DNA of 64,000 nt from Pigmentiphaga humi (GTDB taxonomy: Bacteria; Pseudomonadota; Gammaproteobacteria; Burkholderiales; Burkholderiaceae_B), in NCBI RefSeq assembly GCF_900606115.1, contig NZ_UWPJ01000005.1, positions 186,001-250,000 on the forward strand, read 5' to 3'. Below are positions 28,272 to 37,387 of the stretch, piece by piece. Each line of letters starts with the position of its first letter. Position 1 is the stretch's first letter. The position numbers and the translations under genes are program-made. Under the pieces are notes generated by a model, which did not search any database, was not told the DNA's origin, and was given only the letters and a program-made list of their open reading frames with translations.

Positions 28272-29486
28272 TCACTTCGGGCAGCGCAATGCTTGCGAGC
28301 GCAATTTGTTCGCCATCCGGCCGCGGCGCTTGCGCACCCATATCACCAGGCCTGTCACGCTCAACGCGGCGACGAACACCCCCATGAACGACATCAGTAC
28401 GCGCCCCGGCGTGCCCAGCAGCCGGCCGGAGTGAAGCGGCAGCTGGGCCTGCATGAAGACGTCGCCCGCGGTGCCTTGACCCGGCACCTTTTCACCGACG
28501 ACCGCGCCCGTGTCCCCGTCCAGGTAGAGAACCTCGTTGCCCATGCCGTCGTCATCCCGGTCGTTGTCGGGCGTGAAGAACGCCACGCCATAGATGCCGA
28601 AGCGCTGGGCATAGAAGATGGATCCCGCGGGAGCGGTCCAGCCGCGGCGGCGGCCCTCGGCCTCTGCCACTGCGATGGCCTGTTCCCGGCTCAGCAGCGG
28701 GTCGGCCAGTTCCCGCTCGCGGCTGCCCTGGCGCGACTGGAATGGCGAGGGCGTCAGCGGCGAGAGCACCGACACCAGCGGCCGCATCACCTGAGTCCCC
28801 AGGTTCAGCGACACCGAGGTCACGGCCAGCATCAGCAGCAAACCCCATACCCACACGCCGCCGGAGCGGTGGATATCGAAATTGAGCTTGGCGCCGCCCT
28901 GGCGCAGCCGGAAGCTCAGCGACTTGCGCCAGGTGCGCGCACTGGGAAAGGAAATCCAGAGCGCAAGAAAACAGTCGGCGATCCACACCGCCGACACAAC
29001 CCCCATCAGCCACACCCCGAATTCGATGCCCCAGCCTTTGGGAATGTGCATGGTGTAGTGCAGCTTATAGAGGAAGGGCAGCAGATTCTCGCGCGACAGC
29101 GATATGCGTCCCCATTGCCGGCGGCCCTGGGCCTCGCCGGTGGCCGGGTCCATCGCCAACTGGTTGAAGCCGAGGGCGTATGGCGCGCCGGTGGCGGGAT
29201 CGATGCGCGCGGCCACGCCCAGCATCGCCGTGTGCCCGGGCTCCAGCGTCAGCGGCAGGAAGCTGACCCGCAGGCGCGGATCGGCTGCCTCGGCGCGGCG
29301 CGCCAGTTCCAGGGGCGCAAGCGGCGTATCCGTCGCACCGGAGGCGGCCTGGAACAGTCGGGGATTGGCCCACTCGTCGAGTTCGTGGTCCCAGGCGATC
29401 ACCGCGCCCGTCAAGCCGGCGATGAACAGGAAACCGGCGATGAACAGGCCGCACCAGCGGTGCAGCACCACCAGCGCGCCACGCAT
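28272..29486 (-). CDS. PepSY-associated transmembrane protein (iron-uptake related)
   Basis: The 404-residue inner-membrane protein has the PepSY_TM architecture: a first helix with LHRWCGLFIAGFLFIAGLTGAVIAW, periplasmic PepSY domains, and further helices around WGIEFGVWLMGVVSAVWIADCFLALWI, a central helix and a C-terminal helix. Homologues are encoded beside TonB-dependent siderophore receptors and are proposed to reduce or release ferric ligands in the periplasm. The start may be ATG 29486 or TTG 29501, which overlaps the receptor stop. It is last in the fecI-fecR-receptor series. Confidence 0.87.
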   Translation of the reverse strand: MRGALVVLHRWCGLFIAGFLFIAGLTGAVIAWDHELDEWANPRLFQAASGATDTPLAPLELARRAEAADPRLRVSFLPLTLEPGHTAMLGVAARIDPATGAPYALGFNQLAMDPATGEAQGRRQWGRISLSRENLLPFLYKLHYTMHIPKGWGIEFGVWLMGVVSAVWIADCFLALWISFPSARTWRKSLSFRLRQGGAKLNFDIHRSGGVWVWGLLLMLAVTSVSLNLGTQVMRPLVSVLSPLTPSPFQSRQGSRERELADPLLSREQAIAVAEAEGRRRGWTAPAGSIFYAQRFGIYGVAFFTPDNDRDDDGMGNEVLYLDGDTGAVVGEKVPGQGTAGDVFMQAQLPLHSGRLLGTPGRVLMSFMGVFVAALSVTGLVIWVRKRRGRMANKLRSQALRCPK

Positions 29487-29497
29487 GCCGCCGCGCT

Positions 29498-32047
29498 TCA
29501 AAACCGGTAGCGCGCCGACAGCATCACGTTGCGCGGCTCGCCATAGACGTTGCTGGGGAAACTCGCGCTGCCGGACAGCGCGTTGTAGTACTTCTTGTCG
29601 AATACGTTGTTGATGTTGAGCCGCAGGTCCAGCTTTGGTGTGGCCTGCCAGCCCACCACCAGGTCGACCACGACGTAAGCGCTTTGAGTAATGTTGAAGG
29701 GGACGCCGCTCGTGGTGCCCTTGTTGTAGATGAAGCCCTGGCGATAGACCGAGCCACCGATGCGCCAGCCCTGCAGGTCACCGGACAGCCGGTACATGGT
29801 AGACAGCTTGAACAGGTGCCGTGGCGTGTCGGTGTCGAAGAGCGCGCCTACGTTGCTGGCGGTCGCATCCTTGCGGTAGCGCGCGATGGCCACCGTGTAG
29901 CCGGCACCCACCTGCCAGTTGGGCGTGATGGCGCCCTGCACCTCAAACTCCATGCCCTGGCTTCGAACCTCGCCGGCAGCCGAATAGCAGGTGACGGTCG
30001 GGTAGTCGGCGCACTGGGTCTGGTCGGCGCTGCGGTAGGCGCGGTTTTTCTGGTCCATGCGGAACACGGCCGCCGAGGCATTCAGCGCGCCGTCGAAGTA
30101 TTCGCCCTTGATGCCGATTTCGTAGTTGCGGCCCACCACCGGATCCAGCAGCTTGTTGCTGGCATCCCGATAGTTCTGGGGCTTGAAGATGTCGGTATAG
30201 CTCGCGTAGATGGCATGCTGATCGTTCAGGTCGTAGACCAGCCCGGCGTACTTCGTCAGATGATTGTTGACGCTGTAGCGGTTATGAGCGCTGACGGAAG
30301 GTGTATTGGAGGCGAAGTTCGGGTACGTGTTGACGGTGTCGTTGTAGTCGAACCAGTCCACCCGCCCGCCCAGTATCAGCTTCAGCCGGTCGGCCAGATT
30401 CAGGCGCGTCGTGGCGTACACGCTTTGCTGGGTGATCTTCGCGTCCATCCAGTCGCGCAAAGGGATGTTCGGGTCGGCTACGGCGCCGGGATCGAAGTTG
30501 TACGGGTCGAGGCTGCTGTTGAGTACCAAGCCTTGGCGGCTGTTGCCGTCGAAATCGATGTTGCGGTAGCTGGCGCCCAGTACGAGTTCGTGCTTGCGGC
30601 CCAACAGTTCGAAGGGGCCGTTGGCATACAGATTTACGCTGCTCTGCTTTTCCCGGTGGGCGTTGCGCGCACCCAGCTGGCTGTAGCTGCCGTTGGTGAC
30701 GCTGTGACTGATGTAGTGGCCCTGCATGTCGACATCGGCCTGCGCGTAATAGGCCGAGAGGTGCATGCGCCAACCGTTGTCGAACCGGTGGTCCAGCCCC
30801 ACGAAGGCGGAGTCGGTGGTCTTGTTCCAATGCTCCCAGTCATTGGCGTAGGACGTGGACCGGGGCAGTCTCAGATCGCTGCCGTCGCTCGCCACAGGAA
30901 GGCCGGTGAAGCCGTTGCCGTGCAGCCGGTTCTCCTGGTGCAGCGCGCTGAGCGTGACCGTGGTGGAGGCATCCAGATCCTTTTCCAGAATCCCGTAGAG
31001 CGTCTGGCCGTTGCTGCTTTCGCCGCGCTTGTAGCTTCCGTAGTCCTGAGTGGCAATCACCGTGCGACCGCGCAGACTGCCGTCCTCCGACAGCGGACCG
31101 GAGGCGTCCAGCTCTGCCCTATAGCGGTCCCAACTGCCGGCGCTCACGCCGGCGGAAATTTGCGGAACCTTGGTCGGTCGCTTGCGCACCAGGTTGATGG
31201 CGGCCGACGGATTGCCCGCGCCCTGCGCCAGGCCGGTGGCGCCACGCACAATCTCCACGCGGTCGTAGATGGCCATGTCGGTGGCCAGCAGGTCTTGCGA
31301 CAGGTTGGAGCTGTCCAGGCTCACCGGCAGGCCGTCGTACATGATGTTGTCTACGTACATGCCGCGCGAATAGAAGGATGCGCGCTCCGGCCCGAACCGC
31401 CGGAAGGTCAGGCCGGGAGCGGTCTGCACCACGTCGTTGACCGTCGCCAGGCCTTGGTCCTGGATTCGCTCGCGGGTGATGACGGTGACGGCCTGCGGCG
31501 TATCGCGCATCGACAGGTTGAGCCGGGTGGCCGTGCTCATGCTGCCCGTGGTGTACGAGTGCGTGCCCTCGGTGGTACTGTCGGCGGCAGCCGTGCCGGT
31601 CACAGTGATCAATGGCAGCGTGCCGGCCGCGGGCGCTTCGGCAGCCGAAGCCGGCGGCGGGGCGGCGGGAGTGCTGTCGGCGCGCAGCACGAATGCGCCG
31701 TTGTCCAATTGCACGGCCCGAAGGCCGGTCCCGGCCAGCAACAAGCCCAAGGCGCCGGCGACCGGATAACGACCGTTCACGCCGGTCGTGCGCTTGCCTT
31801 CGCTCTGCTCAGCCGTGAAGCTCAACATGATGTTGGCCGTGCTTGCCAGCTGGCGCAGCGCCGGGGCCAATGGCCCGGCGGGTATGCGGAAGTCGGTGAC
31901 GGCCGTACCGGACGCTTGCGCAGCGCCCTGCGCCCTCGCGAGAGACGGTGCGCCGGCCGTAAAGCTCAGGGCCAGAGCCAGGACGGCGAGCGCGACAGGG
32001 GATGGATGCGCTCCCCCCCAATGGCGGCCGCGTTGCAAATTCGACAT
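29498..32047 (-). CDS. TonB-dependent siderophore receptor with N-terminal STN signalling domain
   Basis: An 849-residue outer-membrane receptor. In order it has a signal peptide (to about residue 39), an STN (secretin/TonB short N-terminal) domain (about 50-120, IPAGPLAPALRQLASTANIMLSF), a TonB-box-like stretch (PLITVTGTAA), a plug domain (STATRLNLSMRDTPQAVTVITRERI), and a 22-strand barrel ending in YRF. The STN domain passes the ligand-bound signal to the FecR-like protein encoded upstream. A RAGGAA-type ribosome site precedes ATG 32047. It is a ferric-siderophore receptor of the FpvA/FoxA/FhuE kind; the siderophore is unknown. Confidence 0.93.
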   Translation of the reverse strand: MSNLQRGRHWGGAHPSPVALAVLALALSFTAGAPSLARAQGAAQASGTAVTDFRIPAGPLAPALRQLASTANIMLSFTAEQSEGKRTTGVNGRYPVAGALGLLLAGTGLRAVQLDNGAFVLRADSTPAAPPPASAAEAPAAGTLPLITVTGTAAADSTTEGTHSYTTGSMSTATRLNLSMRDTPQAVTVITRERIQDQGLATVNDVVQTAPGLTFRRFGPERASFYSRGMYVDNIMYDGLPVSLDSSNLSQDLLATDMAIYDRVEIVRGATGLAQGAGNPSAAINLVRKRPTKVPQISAGVSAGSWDRYRAELDASGPLSEDGSLRGRTVIATQDYGSYKRGESSNGQTLYGILEKDLDASTTVTLSALHQENRLHGNGFTGLPVASDGSDLRLPRSTSYANDWEHWNKTTDSAFVGLDHRFDNGWRMHLSAYYAQADVDMQGHYISHSVTNGSYSQLGARNAHREKQSSVNLYANGPFELLGRKHELVLGASYRNIDFDGNSRQGLVLNSSLDPYNFDPGAVADPNIPLRDWMDAKITQQSVYATTRLNLADRLKLILGGRVDWFDYNDTVNTYPNFASNTPSVSAHNRYSVNNHLTKYAGLVYDLNDQHAIYASYTDIFKPQNYRDASNKLLDPVVGRNYEIGIKGEYFDGALNASAAVFRMDQKNRAYRSADQTQCADYPTVTCYSAAGEVRSQGMEFEVQGAITPNWQVGAGYTVAIARYRKDATASNVGALFDTDTPRHLFKLSTMYRLSGDLQGWRIGGSVYRQGFIYNKGTTSGVPFNITQSAYVVVDLVVGWQATPKLDLRLNINNVFDKKYYNALSGSASFPSNVYGEPRNVMLSARYRF

Positions 32048-32141
32048 GTCGTTCCTCTTGATCGGACCCCCGGAAATTCCGGTCCCTCATGAGGTAGGTG
32101 CCGCGAGAACGCCAATCGGGCAGTCAATGCGCAAAAAAATT

Positions 32142-33167
32142 TCAGCGGCCCCGATCCGCAGGTACAACCGTCGCCCAGTATCGGGTACGCCACTGCACGC
32201 GTACCGGCAGCACGCTGGGCAGTGTGGCCAGGATGCGATCGGTGTCCGCCAACGGGAAGACGCCTGACAGGCGCAGACCCGCGATCCGCGGATCGACGCG
32301 CAGCATGCCCGGCCGGTAGCGATCCAACTCGGCCAGGAAGTCGTCGAGGCGTTGCTCGTCAGCCAAGAGCTGGCCCCGCGTCCACGCGTCCGTCTGTTCA
32401 TCGGTCGAGCCGGGTGCCTCGACCGTCTCGCGGCTGAACTGCGTCTGCTCGCCAGCGTGCAGCACACGCGTGCTGCCTGGCGCCCCCTGGGAAGAGATCT
32501 CAACGGCGCTCTCCAGAACCGCCACACTGGTGCGTTCGGGGCGCTGGCGTACGGTGAAACGGGTGCCCAGCGAGCGGATGGTGCCTTCGGCAGTCTGCAC
32601 CAGCAGCGGCCGGGAATCAGCGGACGAACCCGGCCCATGACGAGTAGCAACCATGATTTCGCCCGCCACCAGCAGGATGCGACGCTCACTGGCATCGAAT
32701 CGAAGATTCACCGCGCTGCCCGTGTTGAGCATGAGCTGCGTGCCGTCCTCCAATGCAAAGCTGCGCTGCTCGCCTGTAGCGCTCCGGAAGTCGGCCATAT
32801 TGGCTTGCCAGGGACCGGTGCGTGAAGCGAGAAGCCCGGCGCCGATGGCCAGACCGCCCCACACGAGTGCCTGCGTAGTCCGTCGACGAGCAACGGAGGA
32901 CGGCCGGCCGCTCGCACCATAGGATGACAGAGCCCTGTACGCTGGACTCGGCCCCAAGGATTTCATTCGACCCGTGACGGACTCGACGTGCTGCCAGGCA
33001 GCTTCATGGTCGGCATGCGCCAGGCGCCACTGACTCCACTGTATTTGCTGCTCCTCATCAGCCTCACCGGACATCAGCAGGGTGAGCCAATCTGCAGCAG
33101 CATCCGCAGTGGCCCGGCTGATCACCCGACCGCTGGGCAGCGTCAACGTGTCGCTATGGGTGGCCAC
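32142..33167 (-). CDS. FecR-family anti-sigma factor/sigma regulator
   Basis: The 341-residue protein has an N-terminal cytoplasmic region with a DUF4880-like start (ATADAAADWLTLLMSGEADEEQQIQWSQWRLAHADHEAAWQHVE), one membrane helix near residues 100-118 (ALVWGGLAIGAGLLA), and the periplasmic FecR domain (DFRSATGEQRSFALEDGTQLMLNTGSAVNLRFD). It receives the signal from the STN domain of the receptor and frees or activates the sigma factor encoded four bases upstream. Confidence 0.92.
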   Translation of the reverse strand: MATHSDTLTLPSGRVISRATADAAADWLTLLMSGEADEEQQIQWSQWRLAHADHEAAWQHVESVTGRMKSLGPSPAYRALSSYGASGRPSSVARRRTTQALVWGGLAIGAGLLASRTGPWQANMADFRSATGEQRSFALEDGTQLMLNTGSAVNLRFDASERRILLVAGEIMVATRHGPGSSADSRPLLVQTAEGTIRSLGTRFTVRQRPERTSVAVLESAVEISSQGAPGSTRVLHAGEQTQFSRETVEAPGSTDEQTDAWTRGQLLADEQRLDDFLAELDRYRPGMLRVDPRIAGLRLSGVFPLADTDRILATLPSVLPVRVQWRTRYWATVVPADRGR

Positions 33168-33171
33168 GGCG

Positions 33172-33684
33172 TCAGAGCGTCATTGCGAACAGGCATTCGC
33201 GGTTGGCCCTGGCGAGATACTGCTTGACCGAGCTGGCCGAGACCCCCAGCCGCTTGGCGATATCGGCGTAGCTCAGTTCGGCCAAGTGTGCCAACAGAAA
33301 AGCTTCCCGCACCTTGGGAGGCAATCCATCAAGCACGCGGTCGATCTCCTGAAGGCTCTGGACCGCGATAAGTCGCGTCTCTGGCGAAGGGGCCACTTCT
33401 TCAGGCAGGCTCGCGATGGCCTCGAAATAGGCGGTTTCGAGCAGTTGCCGACGATGCCGGTGCGCAAGCAGCCGATTGGCGACCGTCGCCAGGAACGGTC
33501 GCGGCTCGCGGATCTCCCCGGTCGCGGTTTTACGGTCCAGCAGGCTTAGAAAAGTGTCCTGCGCCACATCAGCCGCCGTAAATGTGTCGCCGATGCGCCT
33601 GCGCAGCCAGCCCTGAAGCCAAGTGCTGTGCTCGGCGTACAGGCCGGTCAAATCATCGGCAAGCGGTAGATCCGGGGCGGGCAT
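33172..33684 (-). CDS. FecI-like ECF sigma-70 factor
   Basis: A 170-residue ECF sigma factor with region 2 (LTGLYAEHSTWLQGWLRRRIGDTFTAADVAQDTFLSLL) and region 4 (LDGLPPKVREAFLLAHLAELSYADIAKRLGVSASSVKQYLARA). The start ATG 33684 is preferred over TTG 33708 because the Fur-like palindrome covers the latter. Together with FecR and the STN receptor it forms a cell-surface signalling unit for siderophore uptake. Confidence 0.9.
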   Translation of the reverse strand: MPAPDLPLADDLTGLYAEHSTWLQGWLRRRIGDTFTAADVAQDTFLSLLDRKTATGEIREPRPFLATVANRLLAHRHRRQLLETAYFEAIASLPEEVAPSPETRLIAVQSLQEIDRVLDGLPPKVREAFLLAHLAELSYADIAKRLGVSASSVKQYLARANRECLFAMTL

Positions 33685-33706
33685 CAGGGCGAAAAGGGGA
33701 AAGATC

Positions 33707-33727
33707 AAATGAGAATTAATCTCATTT
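33707..33727. promoter_or_regulatory. Fur-box-like palindrome upstream of the ECF sigma gene
   Basis: AAATGAGA-N5-TCTCATTT lies 23 bp before the chosen sigma factor start. It resembles the Fur consensus family of GATAATGATAATCATTATC-like sites with TGAGAAT halves. Iron-dependent repression of the sigma/FecR/receptor unit is the natural interpretation. Confidence 0.65.
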
Positions 33728-33839
33728 TAGGTGTTCGAACAAAAATCCGCAAGCAATCGGACCGATTGCTGGATAAGCTGGCGAAGCAGGCCGGCGCGTG
33801 CCTCGCGTATCGATTCTGGCATGCCGTGCGGCGCGTACG

Positions 33840-33872
33840 AAAAAAAGCCCGAAGCATGAATATGCTCCGGGC
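33840..33872 (-). terminator. Rho-independent terminator of the mhpF-mhpE operon
   Basis: On the minus strand GCCCGGAGCAT is followed by a short loop and ATGCTTCGGGC, then seven Ts (A-run 33840-33846 on the plus strand). It lies 45 bp after the aldolase stop and is a strong intrinsic terminator. Confidence 0.85.
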
Positions 33873-33917
33873 CTGCAAATGCGCCTTGCGGCGCCACGTG
33901 CTTACTGCGAAATCGGA

Positions 33918-34925
33918 TTACTTCTTCAAGTCCAGCGCCACGTCGACGATCATGTCTTCCTGGCCGCCCACCATCTTGCGGCGGCCCAGTTCGACCAGGA
34001 TGTCGACGGTCTTGAGGTCGTATTTGGAGGCGGCCGCTTCGGCGTGGCGCAGGAAGCTGGAGTACACGCCGGCGTAGCCCAGCGCCAGCGTCTCGCGGTC
34101 GACGCGCACGGGGCGGTCCTGCAGCGGACGGACGATGTCGTCGGCGGCGTCCATCAGGGTGTAGAGGTCGCAGCCGTGGTTCCAGCCCAGGCGCTCGGCG
34201 GCGGCGATGAACACTTCCAGCGGCGCGTTGCCCGCGCCCGCGCCCATGCCGGCCAGGCTGGCGTCGATGCGGTCGCAGCCTTCTTCGACGGCGACGATGG
34301 AGTTGGCCACGCCCAGGCTCAGGTTGTGGTGGGCGTGGATGCCGGTGTTCGTCTCGGGCTTGAGAACGTCCTTGAACGCGCGGAAACGGTCGCGCACGTC
34401 GTTCATGTTGAGCGCGCCGCCCGAGTCCACCACGTAGATGCAGGTGGCGCCGTAGCTTTCCATCAGCTTGGCCTGTTCGGCCAGCTTCTGGGGCGTGTTC
34501 ATATGGCTCATCATCAGGAAGCCCACGGTGTCCATGCCGAGTTCGCGGGCGTATTCGATGTGCTGCTTGGAAACGTCGGCCTCGGTGCAATGCGTGGCCA
34601 CGCGCACGATGCGGGCGCCGGCGTCATAAGCGCTGCGCAGGTCGTGCACGGTGCCCACGCCCGGCAGCAGCAGGGTTGCGACCTTGGCGTGCGTGACGGT
34701 TTCGGCCACGGCCGAGATCCATTCCAGGTCGGTGTGGGCGCCGAAGCCGTAGTTGAAGCTGGAGCCCGACAGGCCGTCGCCGTGCGCGACCTCGATGCTG
34801 TCGACCTTGGCGTCGTCGAGCGCCTTGGCGATCTGGCGCACGTTGTCCAGGCTGTACTGGTGGCGGATGGCGTGGCTGCCGTCGCGCAGCGTGACGTCGG
34901 AGATGTAGAGTTTCTTGTTGCTCAT
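33918..34925 (-). CDS. mhpE: 4-hydroxy-2-oxovalerate aldolase
   Basis: A 335-residue HMG-L-like aldolase (DmpG/BphI/MhpE family) that splits 4-hydroxy-2-oxovalerate to pyruvate and acetaldehyde at the end of meta-cleavage pathways. The metal-binding start [17 protein letters not shown] and the later [15 protein letters not shown] (His metal ligands) are present. The preceding gene encodes its partner acetaldehyde dehydrogenase ten bases upstream; the two proteins form a channelling complex. No hydratase gene (mhpD) is adjacent. Confidence 0.95.
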   Translation of the reverse strand: MSNKKLYISDVTLRDGSHAIRHQYSLDNVRQIAKALDDAKVDSIEVAHGDGLSGSSFNYGFGAHTDLEWISAVAETVTHAKVATLLLPGVGTVHDLRSAYDAGARIVRVATHCTEADVSKQHIEYARELGMDTVGFLMMSHMNTPQKLAEQAKLMESYGATCIYVVDSGGALNMNDVRDRFRAFKDVLKPETNTGIHAHHNLSLGVANSIVAVEEGCDRIDASLAGMGAGAGNAPLEVFIAAAERLGWNHGCDLYTLMDAADDIVRPLQDRPVRVDRETLALGYAGVYSSFLRHAEAAASKYDLKTVDILVELGRRKMVGGQEDMIVDVALDLKK

Positions 34926-34935
34926 GATTCGGTCC

Positions 34936-35886
34936 TCAGGCGGCTTCCACCAGGTGGGTCTGCGCGAAGCGCTCGGCGCACGCCAGCGCGGCGGAAGTCA
35001 TGATGTCCAGGTTGCCGGCGTAGGCGGGCAGGTAGTGGGCGGCGCCCTCGACTTCCAGGAAAACCGAGGTCTTCAGGCCGGACAGCTTGCCCAGGCCCGG
35101 CACGTTCAGCGGCGCGGACGCGGGGATCTCGTCGAACTGCACGCGCTGCTTCAGGCGGTAGCCCGGCACGTAGCTCTGCACCTTGGCGACCATGTCGGCG
35201 ATGCTTTGCTCGATGGCCTTGGTGTCGGCCATTTCCGACAGCGTGAACACGGTGTCGCGCATGATCAGCGGCGGCTCGGCCGGGTTCAGGATGATGATGG
35301 CCTTGCCGCGCGCGGCGCCGCCGATCACCTCGATGGCCTTGGAGGTGGTCTCGGTGAATTCGTCGATGTTGGCGCGCGTGCCGGGGCCGGCCGACTTGCT
35401 GGAGATCGACGCGATGATTTCGCCGTAGTGCACCTTGGCCACGCGCGACACGGCGTTGACCATGGGAATGGTGGCCTGGCCGCCGCAGGTGACCATGTTG
35501 ATGTTGGGCGAATCCAGGTGCTCGTCGATGTTGATCGCCGGGATCACGTAGGGGCCGATGGCGGCGGGGGTCAGGTCGATGACCTGCACGCCCTTGGCCT
35601 GCAGCAGTTCATTGTGGCGCTTGTGGGCGCCGGCCGAGGTCGCGTCGAAGGCGATGCGGATCTCGTCGAAGTTGGGCATGGCCAGCAGGCCGTCGATGCC
35701 GCCCGCGGTGATGGGCACGCCCAGGCGCTCGGCGCGCGCCAGGCCGTCCGATTTCGGGTCGATGCCGACCATGGCGCCCATTTGCAGGTGCTTGCCATAG
35801 CGCATGATCTTGATCATCAGGTCGGTGCCGATATTGCCCGAGCCGATGATCGCCACTTTGGATTTGTTGTCGTCTTGCCGCCCCAT
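34936..35886 (-). CDS. mhpF: Acetaldehyde dehydrogenase (acetylating)
   Basis: A 316-residue enzyme (DmpF/BphJ/MhpF family) that oxidises acetaldehyde to acetyl-CoA with NAD+. The N-terminal nucleotide-binding motif [14 protein letters not shown] and the catalytic Cys in [14 protein letters not shown] are seen. It is the first gene of a two-gene operon with mhpE and ends at the intrinsic terminator. Its promoter must lie in the 235-bp spacer up to 36121. Confidence 0.95.
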   Translation of the reverse strand: MGRQDDNKSKVAIIGSGNIGTDLMIKIMRYGKHLQMGAMVGIDPKSDGLARAERLGVPITAGGIDGLLAMPNFDEIRIAFDATSAGAHKRHNELLQAKGVQVIDLTPAAIGPYVIPAINIDEHLDSPNINMVTCGGQATIPMVNAVSRVAKVHYGEIIASISSKSAGPGTRANIDEFTETTSKAIEVIGGAARGKAIIILNPAEPPLIMRDTVFTLSEMADTKAIEQSIADMVAKVQSYVPGYRLKQRVQFDEIPASAPLNVPGLGKLSGLKTSVFLEVEGAAHYLPAYAGNLDIMTSAALACAERFAQTHLVEAA

Positions 35887-36121
35887 GAGCCGCTCCTGAG
35901 TGTGGTGATGCTGATACGGATTCGACCGATAGTATCTTCCAGGTAGCGGGAAATAACCTTGCTTTTTTTGACTCCCGACCTACGATCAATGGTTGATTCT
36001 TTCTGAATCCATGGAATATTGAAAAGAAAACCCTTCGCAAGGAGGGGCTTCCATGGCGGAGGACGGATCCATGCCGCTCAAAGCTCCGGTCGTGCCGGGC
36101 GCCGCCGGCCTGCCGTGCGGC
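35887..36121. promoter_or_regulatory. Promoter-bearing spacer upstream of mhpF
   Basis: An AT-richer 235-bp spacer contains two small dyads, ATCAA-TGG-TTGAT (about 35983-35995) and GATTC-N5-GAATC (about 35995-36009), and GC-rich hairpin sequence near the end of the Rieske gene. The dyads are candidates for regulator sites of the mhpFE promoter; no named motif is recognised. Confidence 0.35.
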
Positions 36122-37327
36122 TCACACCCCAATGGGTTTGCGCACCCCCGTTCCCTCATGCCTCAACACCGCCTCGACCGCTTCCGCGTCGGGCCTTTCA
36201 CCCATGGGTTCCCAATTCTTCACGGGTTTCCCTTCCTTGAGCGCGCGCAACTCTCTCAGCCATAGTTGCCGCAGCAGCATCACCCCTTTGTCGGTGCGCG
36301 ACAAGTGATCTTGCGAGCGATCGACGATCCTGCCCTGCCCTACCTGGGCAATGTAGTCTTCCAGGGTGACGAGATTGGGATGATTCAGCGCGTCGGCCAG
36401 GTAGAGCTCGCCAGAAACGATGCGCTCCCCGTACTCCTTGACAGGCATGGCTGTGCGCTCGGCCAGGTAGTCGGCATAGTGCCGGCGATATGTCGGCAGT
36501 TCGTCGTCGCTGATGCGCACCTCTTGCGTGACGAATACCAGGTGGTTTTCGTCATCCGTCGGCACGTGGAAAAGATAGGTATCGCGCCATGCCGGACCGG
36601 CTTTCCTGTACGCAAGCGCATTGTGCGTAGGCACCGGCAGACGTATCGCGGCGGGCAGGAGCAACACGGACGTGGAAGACAGCCCGGTCTCGCGCACGCT
36701 TCGCATGACCACGCCATAGGCGGTTTCTTCGAACGTGATGCGCGCGGGATCGACGGGTATGTGCAGCCCGCCGGTACGATGGGTCCAGGCCGCATGATAG
36801 AGATCCCAGTCGTTCTCGTAGCTCTGAAAGAAATTGCACCCCAGTTCCTGGACGCGGGTTTCAACCATGCCATGGCCGACGAAGTCGGGATAGGGGAAAT
36901 CGGGCGGGTCGCCTTCGCCGAAATAAGCGAAGACAAGTCCCAGACGCTCTACCGTCGGATAGCCCGGGATCCGCATGCTGGCGGCAAAAGCCGCGGAATT
37001 GGCGGGGATCTCGACACATTGCCCCGAATGGTCGAACCGCCAGCCATGATAGCGGCAGCGAATCGTTTCTCCTTCGACCCATCCTACCGATAATTGCGTC
37101 CCCCTGTGCGGGCAGCGTTGCCCGACCACATAGGGCGTACCGCCTTCCCCCCGATACAAGGTGAACGATTCGCCAAGTATCCGAATCGGCAGGGCCCGCT
37201 CTCCGGGCAAGTCCTCGCTTCTGCAGACGGGTTGCCAGAAACGCCGCATGTACCGGCCGCCGACCGTACCCGGACCGGTCAGACAGTAGTCGAGATGCGT
37301 GAGCGAAGAATCATCGGTGCTGTTCAT
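36122..37327 (-). CDS. Rieske non-haem iron oxygenase, alpha subunit
   Basis: A 401-residue aromatic-ring hydroxylating or demethylating oxygenase. The Rieske [2Fe-2S] ligands are C72-P-H74 and C91-R-Y-H94, and the mononuclear iron motif N172-D-W-D-L-Y-H178-x4-H183 is present. ATG 37327 follows GGAGA; the in-frame ATG further upstream has a poorer site. The sequence suits the phthalate-4,5-dioxygenase/vanillate-demethylase group, which needs a separate reductase; none is nearby. A Bug receptor and an IclR regulator lie just upstream on the same strand. Confidence 0.9.
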   Translation of the reverse strand: MNSTDDSSLTHLDYCLTGPGTVGGRYMRRFWQPVCRSEDLPGERALPIRILGESFTLYRGEGGTPYVVGQRCPHRGTQLSVGWVEGETIRCRYHGWRFDHSGQCVEIPANSAAFAASMRIPGYPTVERLGLVFAYFGEGDPPDFPYPDFVGHGMVETRVQELGCNFFQSYENDWDLYHAAWTHRTGGLHIPVDPARITFEETAYGVVMRSVRETGLSSTSVLLLPAAIRLPVPTHNALAYRKAGPAWRDTYLFHVPTDDENHLVFVTQEVRISDDELPTYRRHYADYLAERTAMPVKEYGERIVSGELYLADALNHPNLVTLEDYIAQVGQGRIVDRSQDHLSRTDKGVMLLRQLWLRELRALKEGKPVKNWEPMGERPDAEAVEAVLRHEGTGVRKPIGV

Positions 37328-37387
37328 CTGTATCTCCATTTGCATATTTCTAGAAGGAATGATTCGGGGACGAACCGGCAGGCAGGA

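Noticed and set aside
29684-32092. 802-codon plus-strand frame opposite the TonB receptor
   Set aside because: Mirror of the receptor gene, without domain signatures or a ribosome site.
33729-33839. Possible small gene between the sigma factor and the mhpFE terminator
   Set aside because: The only reading frame is a read-through of the terminator region in the wrong frame of mhpE, without ribosome site or similarity.
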